Assembly (NCBI RefSeq): GCF_040448305.1 | Contig: NZ_CP148752.1 | Coordinates: 3,782,001 to 3,846,000 of the forward strand | DNA: 64,000 nt | DNA from: Pseudomonas fluorescens | GTDB taxonomy: Bacteria > Pseudomonadota > Gammaproteobacteria > Pseudomonadales > Pseudomonadaceae | Direction of reading: 5' to 3' | Shown here: positions 1 to 8,862 of the stretch, piece after piece | Numbering within the stretch: position 1 is the stretch's first letter | Layout of the letters: each line of letters begins with the position of its first letter | Notes under the pieces: generated by a model | Seen by the model: only the letters and a program-made list of their open reading frames with translations | Told to the model about the DNA's origin: nothing | The model's database searches: none | Program-made: the position numbers and the translations under genes

Positions 1-13
1 CTCAGAATCTTCT

Positions 14-1297
14 TCAGGAATACACCGGCCAGCTATCCACAATCTTCCCACCCCGAACCGCCAGCAAATCCCCGAACTGCAACAACACCGACTCCGTCTG
101 GGCCGGCCGCAAGAACACCTGATCCTCAACCGTCAGCCCCACCGCCGCCGAACCATTGACCATTTCCTGGTTCGAGCTGCGGCCATACACGCCATTGCTC
201 TGCAACCCCGCGGGCGATTCGAACTGCGCCATCCAGTTCCCGCCATAGATGAAATACGTCTCGCGCTGATTGGTGTCCCACCAGGAAAACAGCCTGGACT
301 TGTCATCCAGCGCCGGAATATTCACCGCCCCGGTGCTTTTCAACACCGGCGTGGCGATGTAAGCGGCCGGCACATGCTCCGCCAGTGACGGCAAATCATA
401 GTGAGTGGGCTTGAGCATCGCCGTCCCCACCGACACTTCACTGCTGAGCTGTTCATGTTCATGCATGCGATAGCTCGGGCTGCCGGCCGTATTGAGGGTC
501 AGCCCTTCGCGCCACAAACCGGGGTATTGCTGACGGGTAAAATCGACGCAACGGTTGTAGATCACCATCACCTTGGCGAACAGCTCCTCGGGCGCGCCCA
601 GAATCCCCGGCACGCCCATGCCCACGAACGGGTCGTAACCCATGAACCCGGCGAATTCCAGGTGCTGCGGGTGCTGGCTGATCAGCGTCAGCATCTGCCC
701 GAGTGCGCCAAGGTCGCTGACGCCACCGCGATGCAGCCCGACATCCAGTTCGATGTTCACCCGCAATCGCGTGCCTAGCCCCTGCGCCAGGGCGAGGTAT
801 TGCTGCAAGCGTTGCGGCGTGTCGAGCAACCACTGCAATTGCTTCGAAGGGTCGAAAGGCCCCTTGTGCGACTGATAGAACAACTCGGCCGAACGCACCG
901 GCAGCGGCTTGCCCAACAGAATGTCGGCCTCGGCAAACTGCACCGCGTCATGATTGAGAAAGGGTTGGTGAAACGACATCAGGCGTTGGGTGCCGGCGCG
1001 TCGGGCGATGTAGGCCAGCAGTCCCGGCGACGGCAGTGATTTTTCCACCAGGCGCAGGTGTTTTCCGCCGCGCTTGACCGATTGCATCACCACATCGATG
1101 TTGTGATCCAGCCGATCAAGGTCGATCAGCATCACCGGTCGCATCGGGCCGTGGTCCTTGAGTTCACGGTTAAGCGTACGGAAGTAATCGCTGTACGGCG
1201 CGCCTCGGTCACCCGGCCGCAGCCACGCCCCGCCCCCCACCAACAAGGCGCCGACGCCTGCGCTGCCGAGCAAAAAATTGCGGCGATTGACAGCCAT
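14..1297 (-). CDS. DSD1-type PLP enzyme (alanine racemase-like fold), TAT-exported
   Basis: A 427-residue protein with a twin-arginine signal (NRRNFLLGSAG followed by a hydrophobic stretch, residues 4-27). It resembles the D-threonine aldolase / D-serine dehydratase-like group with an N-terminal alanine-racemase barrel. The likely PLP lysine lies in RLVEKSLPSPG near residue 86. Substrate cannot be told from sequence; members act on D-hydroxy amino acids or D-amino acids. Its ATG overlaps the stop codon of the upstream FAD oxidoreductase gene, so the two are translationally coupled. Export to the periplasm is unusual for this fold and fits the exported partners in the operon. Confidence 0.8.
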   Translation of the reverse strand: MAVNRRNFLLGSAGVGALLVGGGAWLRPGDRGAPYSDYFRTLNRELKDHGPMRPVMLIDLDRLDHNIDVVMQSVKRGGKHLRLVEKSLPSPGLLAYIARRAGTQRLMSFHQPFLNHDAVQFAEADILLGKPLPVRSAELFYQSHKGPFDPSKQLQWLLDTPQRLQQYLALAQGLGTRLRVNIELDVGLHRGGVSDLGALGQMLTLISQHPQHLEFAGFMGYDPFVGMGVPGILGAPEELFAKVMVIYNRCVDFTRQQYPGLWREGLTLNTAGSPSYRMHEHEQLSSEVSVGTAMLKPTHYDLPSLAEHVPAAYIATPVLKSTGAVNIPALDDKSRLFSWWDTNQRETYFIYGGNWMAQFESPAGLQSNGVYGRSSNQEMVNGSAAVGLTVEDQVFLRPAQTESVLLQFGDLLAVRGGKIVDSWPVYS

Positions 1298-2691
1298 CAG
1301 CTCACCCCCAGAATCGATGACAGATGCGCATTGAGAAATTTGCCGCTGGGGTCGAGCGCCTGCCGCACCTGGATGAATTCCTGCCAGCGCGGGTACAGCG
1401 GCTGCAGGTTTTTCGCGTTCAGCGTGTGCAACTTGCCCCAGTGGGGCCGACCGTTGTACTTCCAGAAAATCGGCTCGATGGCGGCGAAGAAGTTGTGATG
1501 ATCCATCTGGTAATGCTGGTGGACCGAGATCGAACAGCTGTCGCGGCCTTCGAACATGCTCAGGGGAATGTCGTCGGCCTTGACGTACCGGTATTCGATC
1601 GGAAACCAGGTGCGCAGGTCCTTGTCCTGGATCAGCTTGAGGATCTCGCGCAAACAGGCCGGGCCGTATTCGGCCGGTACGGAATATTCCATTTCGTTGA
1701 AACGCACCGTGCGCACGTTGGCGTAGATATCGAACGAGTCACCCACCCGGTCATCGAAACTGGCCAGGTGGCGCAGGTTATTGAGTAGGGTGCGGCGCAG
1801 GTCCGGGAAGTCGCTGGTGTATTTGTCGATCTTCTCGATCAGCGTGACAAACTCGTTGCCGCCCTCCTCATCCGCCGGCACCGGCGGTGTGGCCGGGTCG
1901 GTGGTTTCGTTCAGAGCGATCGACAAGGCGTAGTCGGAATGGGTCACCACGAGCATTTCCCAGTGCTGGTTTTCCCGGGTGTTCTTGTCCAGGTCTTCCA
2001 GCAACTCTTCGGTCCTGGCGATCCACTGCCGTTCCCGCAAGCGATACGCCGGGCGGTTTTGCAGGCGCACTTTGGTTGCCACGCCCAACGCCCCCAGGGA
2101 CACCCGGGCTGCGCTGAACACTTCAGGATGGCGGCTGGTGTCGCAGTCCAGCACGTCGCCGCTGGCGGTCGCCAACTGCATGCCGCAGACATGCGCCGAA
2201 TACGATTGAAAGTTCTTGCCGGTACCGTGGGTCGAGGTCGAGATCGCGCCGGCCAGGGTCTGGTAATCGATGTCAGCCATGTTCTGCAGGGCCTGGCCGA
2301 TGTCCTTGAGCGGCGTGCCCATGCGTGACATCGGCGTACCAGCGGCGAACTCGGCCTGCAGGGTTTTCGCATCGTGATCAAGCAAACCCGTGAAATAGCT
2401 CAGCGACAGCAAGGTGCCGTCGGTGGGCACCAGCGCGCTGAAGGAGTGCGCCGAACCCACCGGACGAATCCTACCGGGGGCCTGGCGCACCACTTGCGTC
2501 AACTCATCCAGGTTCTTGGGCGCCAGCCGCGCCGCCGGCAGGCAACTCTGGCCGCCCGACCAGTTGCGCCAGGGAATCAGGCGTGGAGCGCGCAGCAGCT
2601 CGGCCAGTGCCGACGTTGAGCCGAGCGCGGTAAAGGCGCCAATGACGCTCGCCCGTTGCAACAACTGACGCCGTGTCAGGTCCATCGTCAT
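1297..2691 (-). CDS. FAD-linked oxidoreductase of the D-arabinono-1,4-lactone oxidase family, TAT-exported
   Basis: The chosen start gives 464 residues beginning MTMDLTRRQLLQRAS, a twin-arginine signal; a longer in-frame start at 2745 would bury this signal. The FAD-binding PCMH domain is seen in IRPVGSAHSFS, and the C-terminal ALO domain has the HWGKLH active-site motif. The family oxidises sugar lactones or polyols such as xylitol and alditols. It lies 22 bp after the cytochrome c gene and overlaps the PLP-enzyme gene, so the three probably form a periplasmic oxidation operon in which the cytochrome takes electrons. Substrate is unknown. Confidence 0.85.
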   Translation of the reverse strand: MTMDLTRRQLLQRASVIGAFTALGSTSALAELLRAPRLIPWRNWSGGQSCLPAARLAPKNLDELTQVVRQAPGRIRPVGSAHSFSALVPTDGTLLSLSYFTGLLDHDAKTLQAEFAAGTPMSRMGTPLKDIGQALQNMADIDYQTLAGAISTSTHGTGKNFQSYSAHVCGMQLATASGDVLDCDTSRHPEVFSAARVSLGALGVATKVRLQNRPAYRLRERQWIARTEELLEDLDKNTRENQHWEMLVVTHSDYALSIALNETTDPATPPVPADEEGGNEFVTLIEKIDKYTSDFPDLRRTLLNNLRHLASFDDRVGDSFDIYANVRTVRFNEMEYSVPAEYGPACLREILKLIQDKDLRTWFPIEYRYVKADDIPLSMFEGRDSCSISVHQHYQMDHHNFFAAIEPIFWKYNGRPHWGKLHTLNAKNLQPLYPRWQEFIQVRQALDPSGKFLNAHLSSILGVS

Positions 2692-2713
2692 GAATCGCAC
2701 CCTGCCGTTCTTG

Positions 2714-3100
2714 TTATTGGATTTGCTGGCCGGACATAAAGGCAATCAGCGCCAGGAACTGTTCTTGCGAACACTGCATGCACATGCCCATCGGCGGCAT
2801 GCCGTTGTAACCGTTGATCGCGTGGTCGAGCAGCGTGTCGGCGCCCTGCAATACCCGTGGTTGCCAGGCCTTGATATCGCCGGTCAGCGGCGCCCCGGCC
2901 GCCGGGTTGGCGTGGCACAGCTTGCAGCTGTTGTCGTAGACCTGCGCCAGCTCGGCGTCGGCGGGCCTTGCGGCGTTTGCTTCGCTGCGGGTCGGCGGGT
3001 TGTTCGGCTCCTCACCGCACCCTGCAAGCAACGCCGCAAAGACACACCCCACCAAGGCCAAACAAAGGCTAGGCTTTTCAGTTAGTCGGCTTGCCCGCAT
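2714..3100 (-). CDS. Cytochrome c family lipoprotein
   Basis: A 128-residue protein. The start at 3100 places a signal peptide with a lipobox (ALLAGC) at the N-terminus; an upstream in-frame start (3298) would add 66 residues with no signal character. One haem-binding CKLCH motif is present, followed by a class I cytochrome c fold with GMPPMGMCMQC near the C-terminus, where a methionine probably supplies the sixth ligand. First gene of the three-gene operon; the likely electron acceptor of the FAD oxidoreductase that follows. Confidence 0.85.
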   Translation of the reverse strand: MRASRLTEKPSLCLALVGCVFAALLAGCGEEPNNPPTRSEANAARPADAELAQVYDNSCKLCHANPAAGAPLTGDIKAWQPRVLQGADTLLDHAINGYNGMPPMGMCMQCSQEQFLALIAFMSGQQIQ

Positions 3101-3365
3101 GGCTGTCCTCTCATTGGCTGCCCGGCCAGCCGGGTGCAGCTTTTTTTTGTTGTGATCAAGGAGAGTCAACATTAAGGCACCCCGCGTGGGCGGGTTGAGG
3201 GCATTGGGGGCCAACAAGGGGAGCTTCTGAGGCCATGACGCAAGGCCCGATAAGTCCCCGGACATCACGCCGTGCGGCAAAACGCTGAGATGAGTCATGA
3301 CAAGCGTTGCTGAGGTCTGCTAAAACGATTCATCAGTGCATCAGCCAATCCAGAGGGGTAGCGAC

Positions 3366-4991
3366 ATGACCACAGCCAATATTCTCCAGAACCTGTTCCC
3401 AAGCCCCGCCGACATCCCGGAAAAGTACCGCCTTGACGGCCAGACCGAGCAGCGCGAGTACCTGGTCGATGGACAACTCAGAACCTGGAACGGGCCGCTG
3501 GCTCAGGTCCGCAGCCCGGTGTACCTGACCGGCCCGAATGGCGACGAGCAAGTGATCCTCGGCAGCACGCCGTTGCTCGATGCCGAGACCGCATTGACCG
3601 CCCTCGACGCTGCCGTGCGCGCCTACGACCGCGGCCAGGGATTGTGGCCGACCATGCGCGTGGCCGAGCGCATCCAGCACGTCGAAACCTTCCTCGGACG
3701 CATGCGCGAGCAGCGCGACGCCGTGGTCAAGTTGCTGATGTGGGAAATCGGCAAGAACCTCAAGGACTCGGAAAAGGAGTTCGACCGCACCTGCGACTAC
3801 ATCGTCGACACCATCAACGCGCTGAAGGAACTCGACCGCCGCTCCAGCCGTTTCGAACTGGAACAGGACACCCTCGGCCAGATCCGTCGCGTGCCGATGG
3901 GCGTGGCCCTGTGCATGGGGCCTTACAACTATCCGTTGAACGAAACCTTCACCACGCTGATCCCGGCGCTGATCATGGGCAACACCGTGGTGTTCAAGCC
4001 GGCCAAGCTCGGCGTGCTGCTGATTCGCCCGCTGCTGGAGGCCTTCCGCGACAGTTTCCCGACCGGGGTGATCAACGTCATCTACGGCAGCGGTCGCGAG
4101 ACCGTCAGTGCGCTGATGGCCAGCGGCAAGATCGACATCTTTGCCTTCATCGGCACCAACAAGGCCGCCAGTGACCTGAAAAAACTCCATCCGAGACCCC
4201 ACCGCTTGCGCGCGGCGCTGGGCCTGGATGCGAAAAACCCGGGCATCGTCCTGCCGGAAGTGGATCTGGACAATGCGGTCAGTGAAGCGGTGACCGGTTC
4301 GCTGTCGTTCAATGGCCAGCGCTGCACCGCCCTGAAAATCCTGTTTGTCCACGAAGACGTGGTCGAGTCCTTCATCGACAAATTCAATGCCAGGCTCGCC
4401 AACCTCAAACCCGGCATGCCCTGGGAAAGTGGCGTAGCCCTGACACCGCTGCCGGAATCGGGCAAGGTCGACTATCTGCATGCACTAGTGGCGGACGCCG
4501 AGAGCAAAGGCGCCAAGGTGGTCAACCCCAACGGCGGCGAGGCTCGTGCGTCGTTCTTCTACCCGGCGGTGCTGTACCCGGTCACGCCACAGATGCGGGT
4601 TTATCAGGAAGAACAATTCGGCCCGGTCATCCCCATCGTGCCGTACCGTCATCTGGATACTGTGATCGACTACGTGCTGGAGTCGGATTTCGGCCAGCAA
4701 TTGAGCATCTTCGGCACCAACCCGGTGGCGGTCGGCCGGCTGGTGGACACCTTCGCCAACCAGGTCGGGCGCATCAACCTCAATGCCCAGTGCCAACGCG
4801 GCCCGGACACCTACCCCTTCAATGGTCGCAAGAACTCGGCCGAAGGCACCTTGTCGGTACATGACGCACTGCGGGTGTTTTCGATCCGCACCCTGGTGGC
4901 CACCAAGTTCCAGGAGACCAACAAGGACCTGATCAGCGAGATCATCAGCGGCCGCAGTTCGAGCTTCCTGACCACCGACTACATCTTCTGA
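3366..4991 (+). CDS. NADP-dependent glyceraldehyde-3-phosphate dehydrogenase (GapN-like ALDH)
   Basis: A 541-residue aldehyde dehydrogenase. The start at 3366 follows a purine-rich GAGGGG site. The catalytic cysteine is Cys320 in NGQRCTALK, the sequence typical of non-phosphorylating GAPDH. The oxyanion asparagine is in GPYNYPLNE (about residue 188). The family oxidises glyceraldehyde-3-phosphate to 3-phosphoglycerate while making NADPH. Oddity: the usual ELGGK glutamate motif reads AALGLDAKNP (284-292), a variant I associate with a bacterial subgroup, so the usual general-base glutamate is not obvious. Stands alone; no operon partner seen. Confidence 0.85.
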   Translation: MTTANILQNLFPSPADIPEKYRLDGQTEQREYLVDGQLRTWNGPLAQVRSPVYLTGPNGDEQVILGSTPLLDAETALTALDAAVRAYDRGQGLWPTMRVAERIQHVETFLGRMREQRDAVVKLLMWEIGKNLKDSEKEFDRTCDYIVDTINALKELDRRSSRFELEQDTLGQIRRVPMGVALCMGPYNYPLNETFTTLIPALIMGNTVVFKPAKLGVLLIRPLLEAFRDSFPTGVINVIYGSGRETVSALMASGKIDIFAFIGTNKAASDLKKLHPRPHRLRAALGLDAKNPGIVLPEVDLDNAVSEAVTGSLSFNGQRCTALKILFVHEDVVESFIDKFNARLANLKPGMPWESGVALTPLPESGKVDYLHALVADAESKGAKVVNPNGGEARASFFYPAVLYPVTPQMRVYQEEQFGPVIPIVPYRHLDTVIDYVLESDFGQQLSIFGTNPVAVGRLVDTFANQVGRINLNAQCQRGPDTYPFNGRKNSAEGTLSVHDALRVFSIRTLVATKFQETNKDLISEIISGRSSSFLTTDYIF

Positions 4992-5059
4992 GTCATCGTA
5001 CGGCCAGGCCATAACCGCCGACGAACATCGCCGGAACATCTGACGCCGCACGGTGACGC

Positions 5060-5953
5060 TCAGGGCGTCACCGTGCGCCGAAACTTCAGTGACCAGCCTT
5101 GTTGCATGCCGGCAGCGGCCAGCAGAATTGCCGCGACTCCGATCCATTGCAGCGGCTCCAGGCGATGGCCGAAAGCAAACCAGTCGACGAAAATCGCCGC
5201 GATCGGGTAGATGAAAGACAGTGCGCCCGTCAGCGCAGTCGGCAGTTTTTGTATCGCACCGTACAGCAACACGTACATCACGCCGGTGTGCACCATGCCC
5301 AGCGTCACCAGGCTGGCCCACGCGCTCGGTGCCTGCGGCAATACCGAAAGATTCGCGAATGGCGCGAGCAACAACACGCCGGTGCTGACCTGGATCAGCG
5401 CGATCAAATGCGGTGGCGTGCCCGTCAAACGCTTGATGATCAGCGCGGCAATCGCATAGAGAAACGCCGCGCCCAAGGCCAAGGCAATGCCCATCAGGTA
5501 ATCGCTGCCGCTCCCACCCTGGCTGCCATGGGCGCTGACAATCGCCAGCATCCCGAGAAACGAAACGCCCAGCCAGGTCAGTTTCTGCGCGGTGATCTTT
5601 TCGTTGAGGAACAACGCCGCCAGCCCGACCAGCATGAACGGCTGGACGTTATAGACGGCGGTGCCAATGGCAATTGACGCCCGGGAATAGGACGCGAACA
5701 ACAGCACCCAGTTGCCGACAATCGCCACACCGCTCAGCACGGCGAGCAGGAACGTGGTGCGGGTCAGAATGCCCGGGCGCAGAAAGCCGAAAGCCGCGCA
5801 AATCAGCAGTAAGGTGCCGGCACCGAACAGGCAGCGCCAGAACACCACGTCCAGCACCGGTTGCCCGGACACCAGCACGAACCAGCCGATGGTGCCGGAG
5901 ATCAGCATGGCGGCCGTCATTTCGAACGAACCGCGGCGTAGGGTTTTGTCCAT
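5060..5953 (-). CDS. DMT/EamA family transporter
   Basis: About 297 residues with ten predicted membrane helices in two EamA halves. An AGGAG site sits seven bases before the ATG at 5953; a second ATG immediately upstream (5956) is less well spaced. Such proteins export small metabolites or amino acids. The gene is divergent from an Lrp/AsnC regulator 136 bp away, a common arrangement in which the regulator controls the exporter, so an amino-acid-related substrate is plausible. Substrate unknown. Confidence 0.85.
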   Translation of the reverse strand: MDKTLRRGSFEMTAAMLISGTIGWFVLVSGQPVLDVVFWRCLFGAGTLLLICAAFGFLRPGILTRTTFLLAVLSGVAIVGNWVLLFASYSRASIAIGTAVYNVQPFMLVGLAALFLNEKITAQKLTWLGVSFLGMLAIVSAHGSQGGSGSDYLMGIALALGAAFLYAIAALIIKRLTGTPPHLIALIQVSTGVLLLAPFANLSVLPQAPSAWASLVTLGMVHTGVMYVLLYGAIQKLPTALTGALSFIYPIAAIFVDWFAFGHRLEPLQWIGVAAILLAAAGMQQGWSLKFRRTVTP

Positions 5954-6089
5954 CATCAGACTCCTGTGTTTGTGGCCAAAGTATGCCAATGCACCCAGGG
6001 GCTACTCCAGAGCAAAAAGCAGGCTAAACTCTGGATCTGCCTTTTTTATAAAGGCCGTTTTGAAAAAATGCCTAACAGAGGGTTTCGCC

Positions 6090-6527
6090 ATGACCGATGA
6101 CATCGACCAGCTGCTGATCACGGCGCTGATGGAAGACTCGCGGCGCTCGCTCAAGGCCCTGGCGCAAATCAGCGGCCTGTCCTCACCCAGTGTTGCCGAG
6201 CGTCTGCGTCGCCTGGAAGAGCGTGGCGTGCTCAAGGGCTACACCGTTGAAATCGACCCGAAATGCTTTGGCTATCAACTCCAGGCCATCGTGCGTATTC
6301 GTCCGCTGCCGGGGCAATTGCAGGAAGTGGAACGGCAAATCATGGCCATTCCCGAATTCACCGAGTGCGACAAGGTGACCGGCGACGACTGTTTCATTGC
6401 GCGCCTGCATGTGCGCTCGATGGAACAACTGGACACCCTGCTCGACCGCCTCAACACCCACGCTGAAACCAATACGGCGATCGTCAAGAAAACCCCGGTC
6501 AAGCGCCGGTTGCCGCCCATGGCGTGA
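6090..6527 (+). CDS. Lrp/AsnC family transcriptional regulator
   Basis: A 145-residue regulator starting MTDDIDQLLI. The N-terminal winged helix-turn-helix (about residues 5-55; LAQISGLSSPSVAERLRRLE) is followed by a C-terminal RAM ligand-binding domain. Length is typical. Divergent from the EamA exporter gene, which it probably regulates in response to an amino acid. An in-frame upstream extension exists but lacks domain character, so the ATG at 6090 was chosen. Confidence 0.9.
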   Translation: MTDDIDQLLITALMEDSRRSLKALAQISGLSSPSVAERLRRLEERGVLKGYTVEIDPKCFGYQLQAIVRIRPLPGQLQEVERQIMAIPEFTECDKVTGDDCFIARLHVRSMEQLDTLLDRLNTHAETNTAIVKKTPVKRRLPPMA

Positions 6528-6583
6528 GTGATATTTGTTTCAGCCTGAAGTAGATTGACGGTTTCCGGCGAAGGATTGACGGC

Positions 6584-6913
6584 ATGAAAACTCAGGCAAT
6601 GCTACTCGTGGCAATGATGCTGGCGGGTTGCGGCACGATTCAGACGGTTGTGCGCAGTGACGAAGTGGCCGCAAAAAGCCTCAAGGAACAAAAGAGTTAT
6701 TGCGGCGCGGTACCGCGAATCTACAGCGGCGTGACCTACGATTTCTGCTACCTGAACGCGCCCCTCGAGGACGGTCGGGATGCGCAGGTACATGGCCCAG
6801 CCCCCGCTATCGTGCTGCTCGACGTGGTCGTGTCCGGGGCGATGGACACACTGCTGCTGCCCTACACCATCTACCGCCAGCAAGCCGATGGCAGCATCGT
6901 CATTGCAGAGTAA
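6584..6913 (+). CDS. YceK/YidQ family lipoprotein
   Basis: A 109-residue lipoprotein with signal peptide and lipobox (MMLAGC). The C-terminal LLLPYTIYRQ is characteristic of the YceK/YidQ (DUF1375) family of small outer-membrane-associated proteins of unknown function. It is followed by a strong bidirectional terminator shared with the convergent YccA-like gene. Confidence 0.85.
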   Translation: MKTQAMLLVAMMLAGCGTIQTVVRSDEVAAKSLKEQKSYCGAVPRIYSGVTYDFCYLNAPLEDGRDAQVHGPAPAIVLLDVVVSGAMDTLLLPYTIYRQQADGSIVIAE

Positions 6914-6928
6914 TTTTAGATTTGTGGC

Positions 6929-6956
6929 AAAAAAAAACCCGCCTGAGCGGGTTTTT
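6929..6956. terminator. Bidirectional intrinsic terminator
   Basis: A GC stem (AACCCGC / GCGGGTT, loop CTGA) flanked by an A run on one side and a T run on the other, between two convergent genes. Confidence 0.9.
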
Positions 6957-6973
6957 CAGTTCAAGGCCGAGGA

Positions 6974-7645
6974 TCAGTCATCGCGGCTCATGATGCCGAA
7001 CAGCTGCAACAGGCTGACGAACAGGTTGTAGATCGATACATACAGGCTGATGGTGGCCATGATGTAGTTACGCTCGCCGCCATGAATGATGGCGCTGGTC
7101 TGGAACAGGATGCAGACCGAGGAGAACAGCACGAAACCTGCGCTGATTGCCAGTTGAAGGCCGCTGATCTGGAAGAACAGGCTCGCCAGCGTTGCACCCA
7201 GCAGCACGAAGAAACCTGCCGTGATGAAACCGCCGAGGAAGCTCATGTCCTTGCGGGTAATCAGCACATACGCCGACAGACCGCCGAACACCAGCGCCGT
7301 CATCGCGAAAGCCGAGCTGACCACTTCAGCGCCGCCCTGCATACCCAGGTAACGGTTGAGGATCGGGCCCAGCAGGAAACCCATGAAACCGGTCAGGGCA
7401 AATGCCGACACCAGGCCCCAGGCCGAATCACGGAGTTTGTTGGTGAGGAAGAAAAGACCGTAGAAGCCGATCAGCACCACGAAAATGTTCGGGTAGCCAA
7501 CATGCATCTGCTGGGCAACGTAGGCTGTCACACCGCTGAATGCCAGGGTCAGGGCGAGCAAGCCGTATGTGTTGCGCAGGACGCGGCTAACCTCTAGCTG
7601 CTCAGCCTGCACGCTGTTATTAACTGCGTAATCCTGTTCGCGCAT
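6974..7645 (-). CDS. Bax inhibitor-1/YccA family membrane protein
   Basis: A 223-residue protein with seven hydrophobic helices and the BI-1 family pattern (NTYGLLALTLAFSGVTA near the N-terminus, SLYVSIYNLFVSLLQLFG near the C-terminus). The E. coli relative YccA is an inner-membrane protein that modulates the FtsH protease. Single gene with its own terminator; its start lies 123 bp from the tRNA-Ser gene, transcribed the other way. Confidence 0.9.
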   Translation of the reverse strand: MREQDYAVNNSVQAEQLEVSRVLRNTYGLLALTLAFSGVTAYVAQQMHVGYPNIFVVLIGFYGLFFLTNKLRDSAWGLVSAFALTGFMGFLLGPILNRYLGMQGGAEVVSSAFAMTALVFGGLSAYVLITRKDMSFLGGFITAGFFVLLGATLASLFFQISGLQLAISAGFVLFSSVCILFQTSAIIHGGERNYIMATISLYVSIYNLFVSLLQLFGIMSRDD

Positions 7646-7722
7646 GGCGACACTCCTGTTGGTTTGAAACGTTCAGTCGCAAAGATCATAACAGACGCTC
7701 TGTAACAAGCTATGCAGAGAGT

Positions 7723-7750
7723 TTGACAGTGTGTTTCATTCAGGTATTAT
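7723..7750 (+). promoter_or_regulatory. Sigma-70 promoter of tRNA-Ser
   Basis: TTGACA at 7723 and TATTAT at 7745 with a 16-bp spacer. The -10 box ends 18 bases before the mature tRNA, followed by a GC-rich GCGCCCGC discriminator typical of stable-RNA promoters. Confidence 0.85.
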
Positions 7751-7768
7751 GGCGCCCGCAACGCAAAC

Positions 7769-7856
7769 GGAGGTGTGGCCGAGTGGTTTAAGGCAACGGT
7801 CTTGAAAACCGTCGACTGTAACAGGTCCATGAGTTCGAATCCCATCGCCTCCGCCA
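7769..7856 (+). tRNA. tRNA-Ser (anticodon UGA)
   Basis: An 88-nt tRNA with long variable arm, encoded CCA and anticodon TGA at 7803-7805. Acceptor stem GGAGGTG pairs with CGCCTCC (one T-G wobble). The 3' half is the attachment core of the integrated element, which restores an intact tRNA at its left junction. Confidence 0.97.
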
Positions 7857-7865
7857 TCTTTATAC
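7801..7865 (+). repeat. attL core (copy 1 of 3)
   Basis: 65 bp from the tRNA-Ser anticodon loop to just past the CCA, identical to 52689-52753. Two GTTACAAAAC motifs at about 7937-7968, matched by one at about 52573 on the right side, could be integrase arm-binding sites. Confidence 0.9.
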
Positions 7866-7896
7866 GACAAGGCCCTGATTTTTCAGGGCTTTGTCG
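7865..7896 (+). terminator. Terminator of tRNA-Ser
   Basis: A 14-bp stem (CGACAAGGCCCTGA with its complement, one mismatch) and TTTT loop directly after the tRNA. Variants of this hairpin follow the other two att copies. Confidence 0.85.
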
Positions 7897-8060
7897 TTTC
7901 TGGAGTCTGTGAATCGGTGCAGCCTCTGGAGGTCGTTACAAAACTATTTGGTAACCGTTACAAAACTTTCCTGATTTTCCCTCTCCCCGGCGTCCTGCCA
8001 ACGGTTAAAAATCCTTCATGAAACGCAGTGCCACGCTGACCTCATAACCGAGGATTCTCG

Positions 8061-8120
8061 ATGCCAAACTCAGACCTGCTCCCTTCCCGGCTGTTCAAGA
8101 TCAACGAAATGCTCGCCTAA
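8061..8120 (+). pseudogene. Truncated copy of the small gene at 9155
   Basis: Encodes MPNSDLLPSRLFKINEMLA then a stop, closely matching the first residues of the 69-residue protein at 9155, and the DNA just upstream also matches. It lies about 200 bp after att copy 1 just as the full gene lies about 250 bp after att copy 2, so tRNA 3' end plus small gene appear duplicated and this copy decayed. Confidence 0.6.
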
Positions 8121-8286
8121 CGTTTTAGCTAATCTCTTGCATCGACCGGTTGAATCCACAACCATAAGCAGTCAGTGGACAGAATAGTTGTAAATCGGTA
8201 GCGTCGGGGCTGCCTCATGAATATTTACCGCAATTGAGGCTGCCATCTTCTATGCCGGGGCCAATACCATCCGTGCACTGGGCGGG
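8121..8286. other. Intergenic DNA left of the attC-like site
   Basis: No complete gene seen. One short open stretch (8221-8292) ends with its stop codon inside the attC-like site, as the tail of an earlier cassette gene would, but it is too short (23 codons) to be convincing. Confidence 0.3.
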
Positions 8287-8346
8287 GCCTAACAATTCAT
8301 TCCCGCCGAAGCCGCTTCGCGACTCGGCTTAATAACGGCGTCAGGC
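8287..8346 (+). repeat. attC-like (59-base-element) recombination site
   Basis: A 60-bp imperfect palindrome with R'' box GCCTAAC at 8287-8293 and R' box GTCAGGC at 8340-8346 (one mismatch from complementarity). The interior carries AATTCATTC, GCCGCTTCGCG and CGGCTTAAT blocks at the same offsets as in well-known integron cassette sites such as that of aadA1. Length and internal order make chance unlikely. The next ORF starts seven bases beyond it, as in gene cassettes. No integron integrase gene is in the window. Confidence 0.75.
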
Positions 8347-8352
8347 GTACAC

Positions 8353-8862
8353 ATGGTTAGTCTCGTAGATTCAGCTCGTTGGGCCCCGATCATTGGCCGA
8401 CTGTTCATCGCTTTTGGAAGCATTGAACGAACGACACATGAATGCATCCGCGATTGGGCCGGAGAAATAATCCATAAGCATTTTGCCAATGCTCCGCTAT
8501 CCGCACGTATCGACTTTGCTCGGGATCTGGCAAAGGCTCAGGATGCGACATATGCAACACAGGAGGCTTTCGTGCAATCGCTTCTCAGCGCCAAGAAACT
8601 TGCGCAAAATCGAAATCTTGTTGCACACAACCCGCTTTGCCTCGTATTTTTCCAAGACTCTCTTGATCGCCCTTTCCTTGAAGCTGTTGCGCATCACACC
8701 AACGATCAGAAGATCTTGTCGTACGAGGCGCTTGTTGAGATCGTTGACCGTTCAGAGCGTTGCGCGGAGGATCTTATTCACAACTTCGTTGCTTTCCGTG
8801 TGGAAAAGCTTGATTTGGAATCTCTCAAAACCTTTCCTGGCCTAGGTACACCCCACGCCTAA
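8353..8862 (+). CDS. Cassette-borne hypothetical protein with HEPN-type motif
   Basis: A 169-residue, mostly helical protein with no family I can name. QNRNLVAHNP (residues 85-94) fits the R-x4-H catalytic motif of HEPN ribonucleases (Arg87, His92), which occur in toxin-antitoxin and abortive-infection systems; this is an inference from one motif. The gene starts seven bases after the attC-like site, has no evident promoter or good ribosome site, and its stop codon lies inside a GCCTAAC box (8857-8863), both typical of integron cassette genes. Antitoxin partner not seen. Confidence 0.6.
   Translation: MVSLVDSARWAPIIGRLFIAFGSIERTTHECIRDWAGEIIHKHFANAPLSARIDFARDLAKAQDATYATQEAFVQSLLSAKKLAQNRNLVAHNPLCLVFFQDSLDRPFLEAVAHHTNDQKILSYEALVEIVDRSERCAEDLIHNFVAFRVEKLDLESLKTFPGLGTPHA

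Noticed and set aside
3333..4481. A 382-codon frame antisense to the GapN-like gene
   Set aside because: Shadow frame; the plus strand has a clear aldehyde dehydrogenase.
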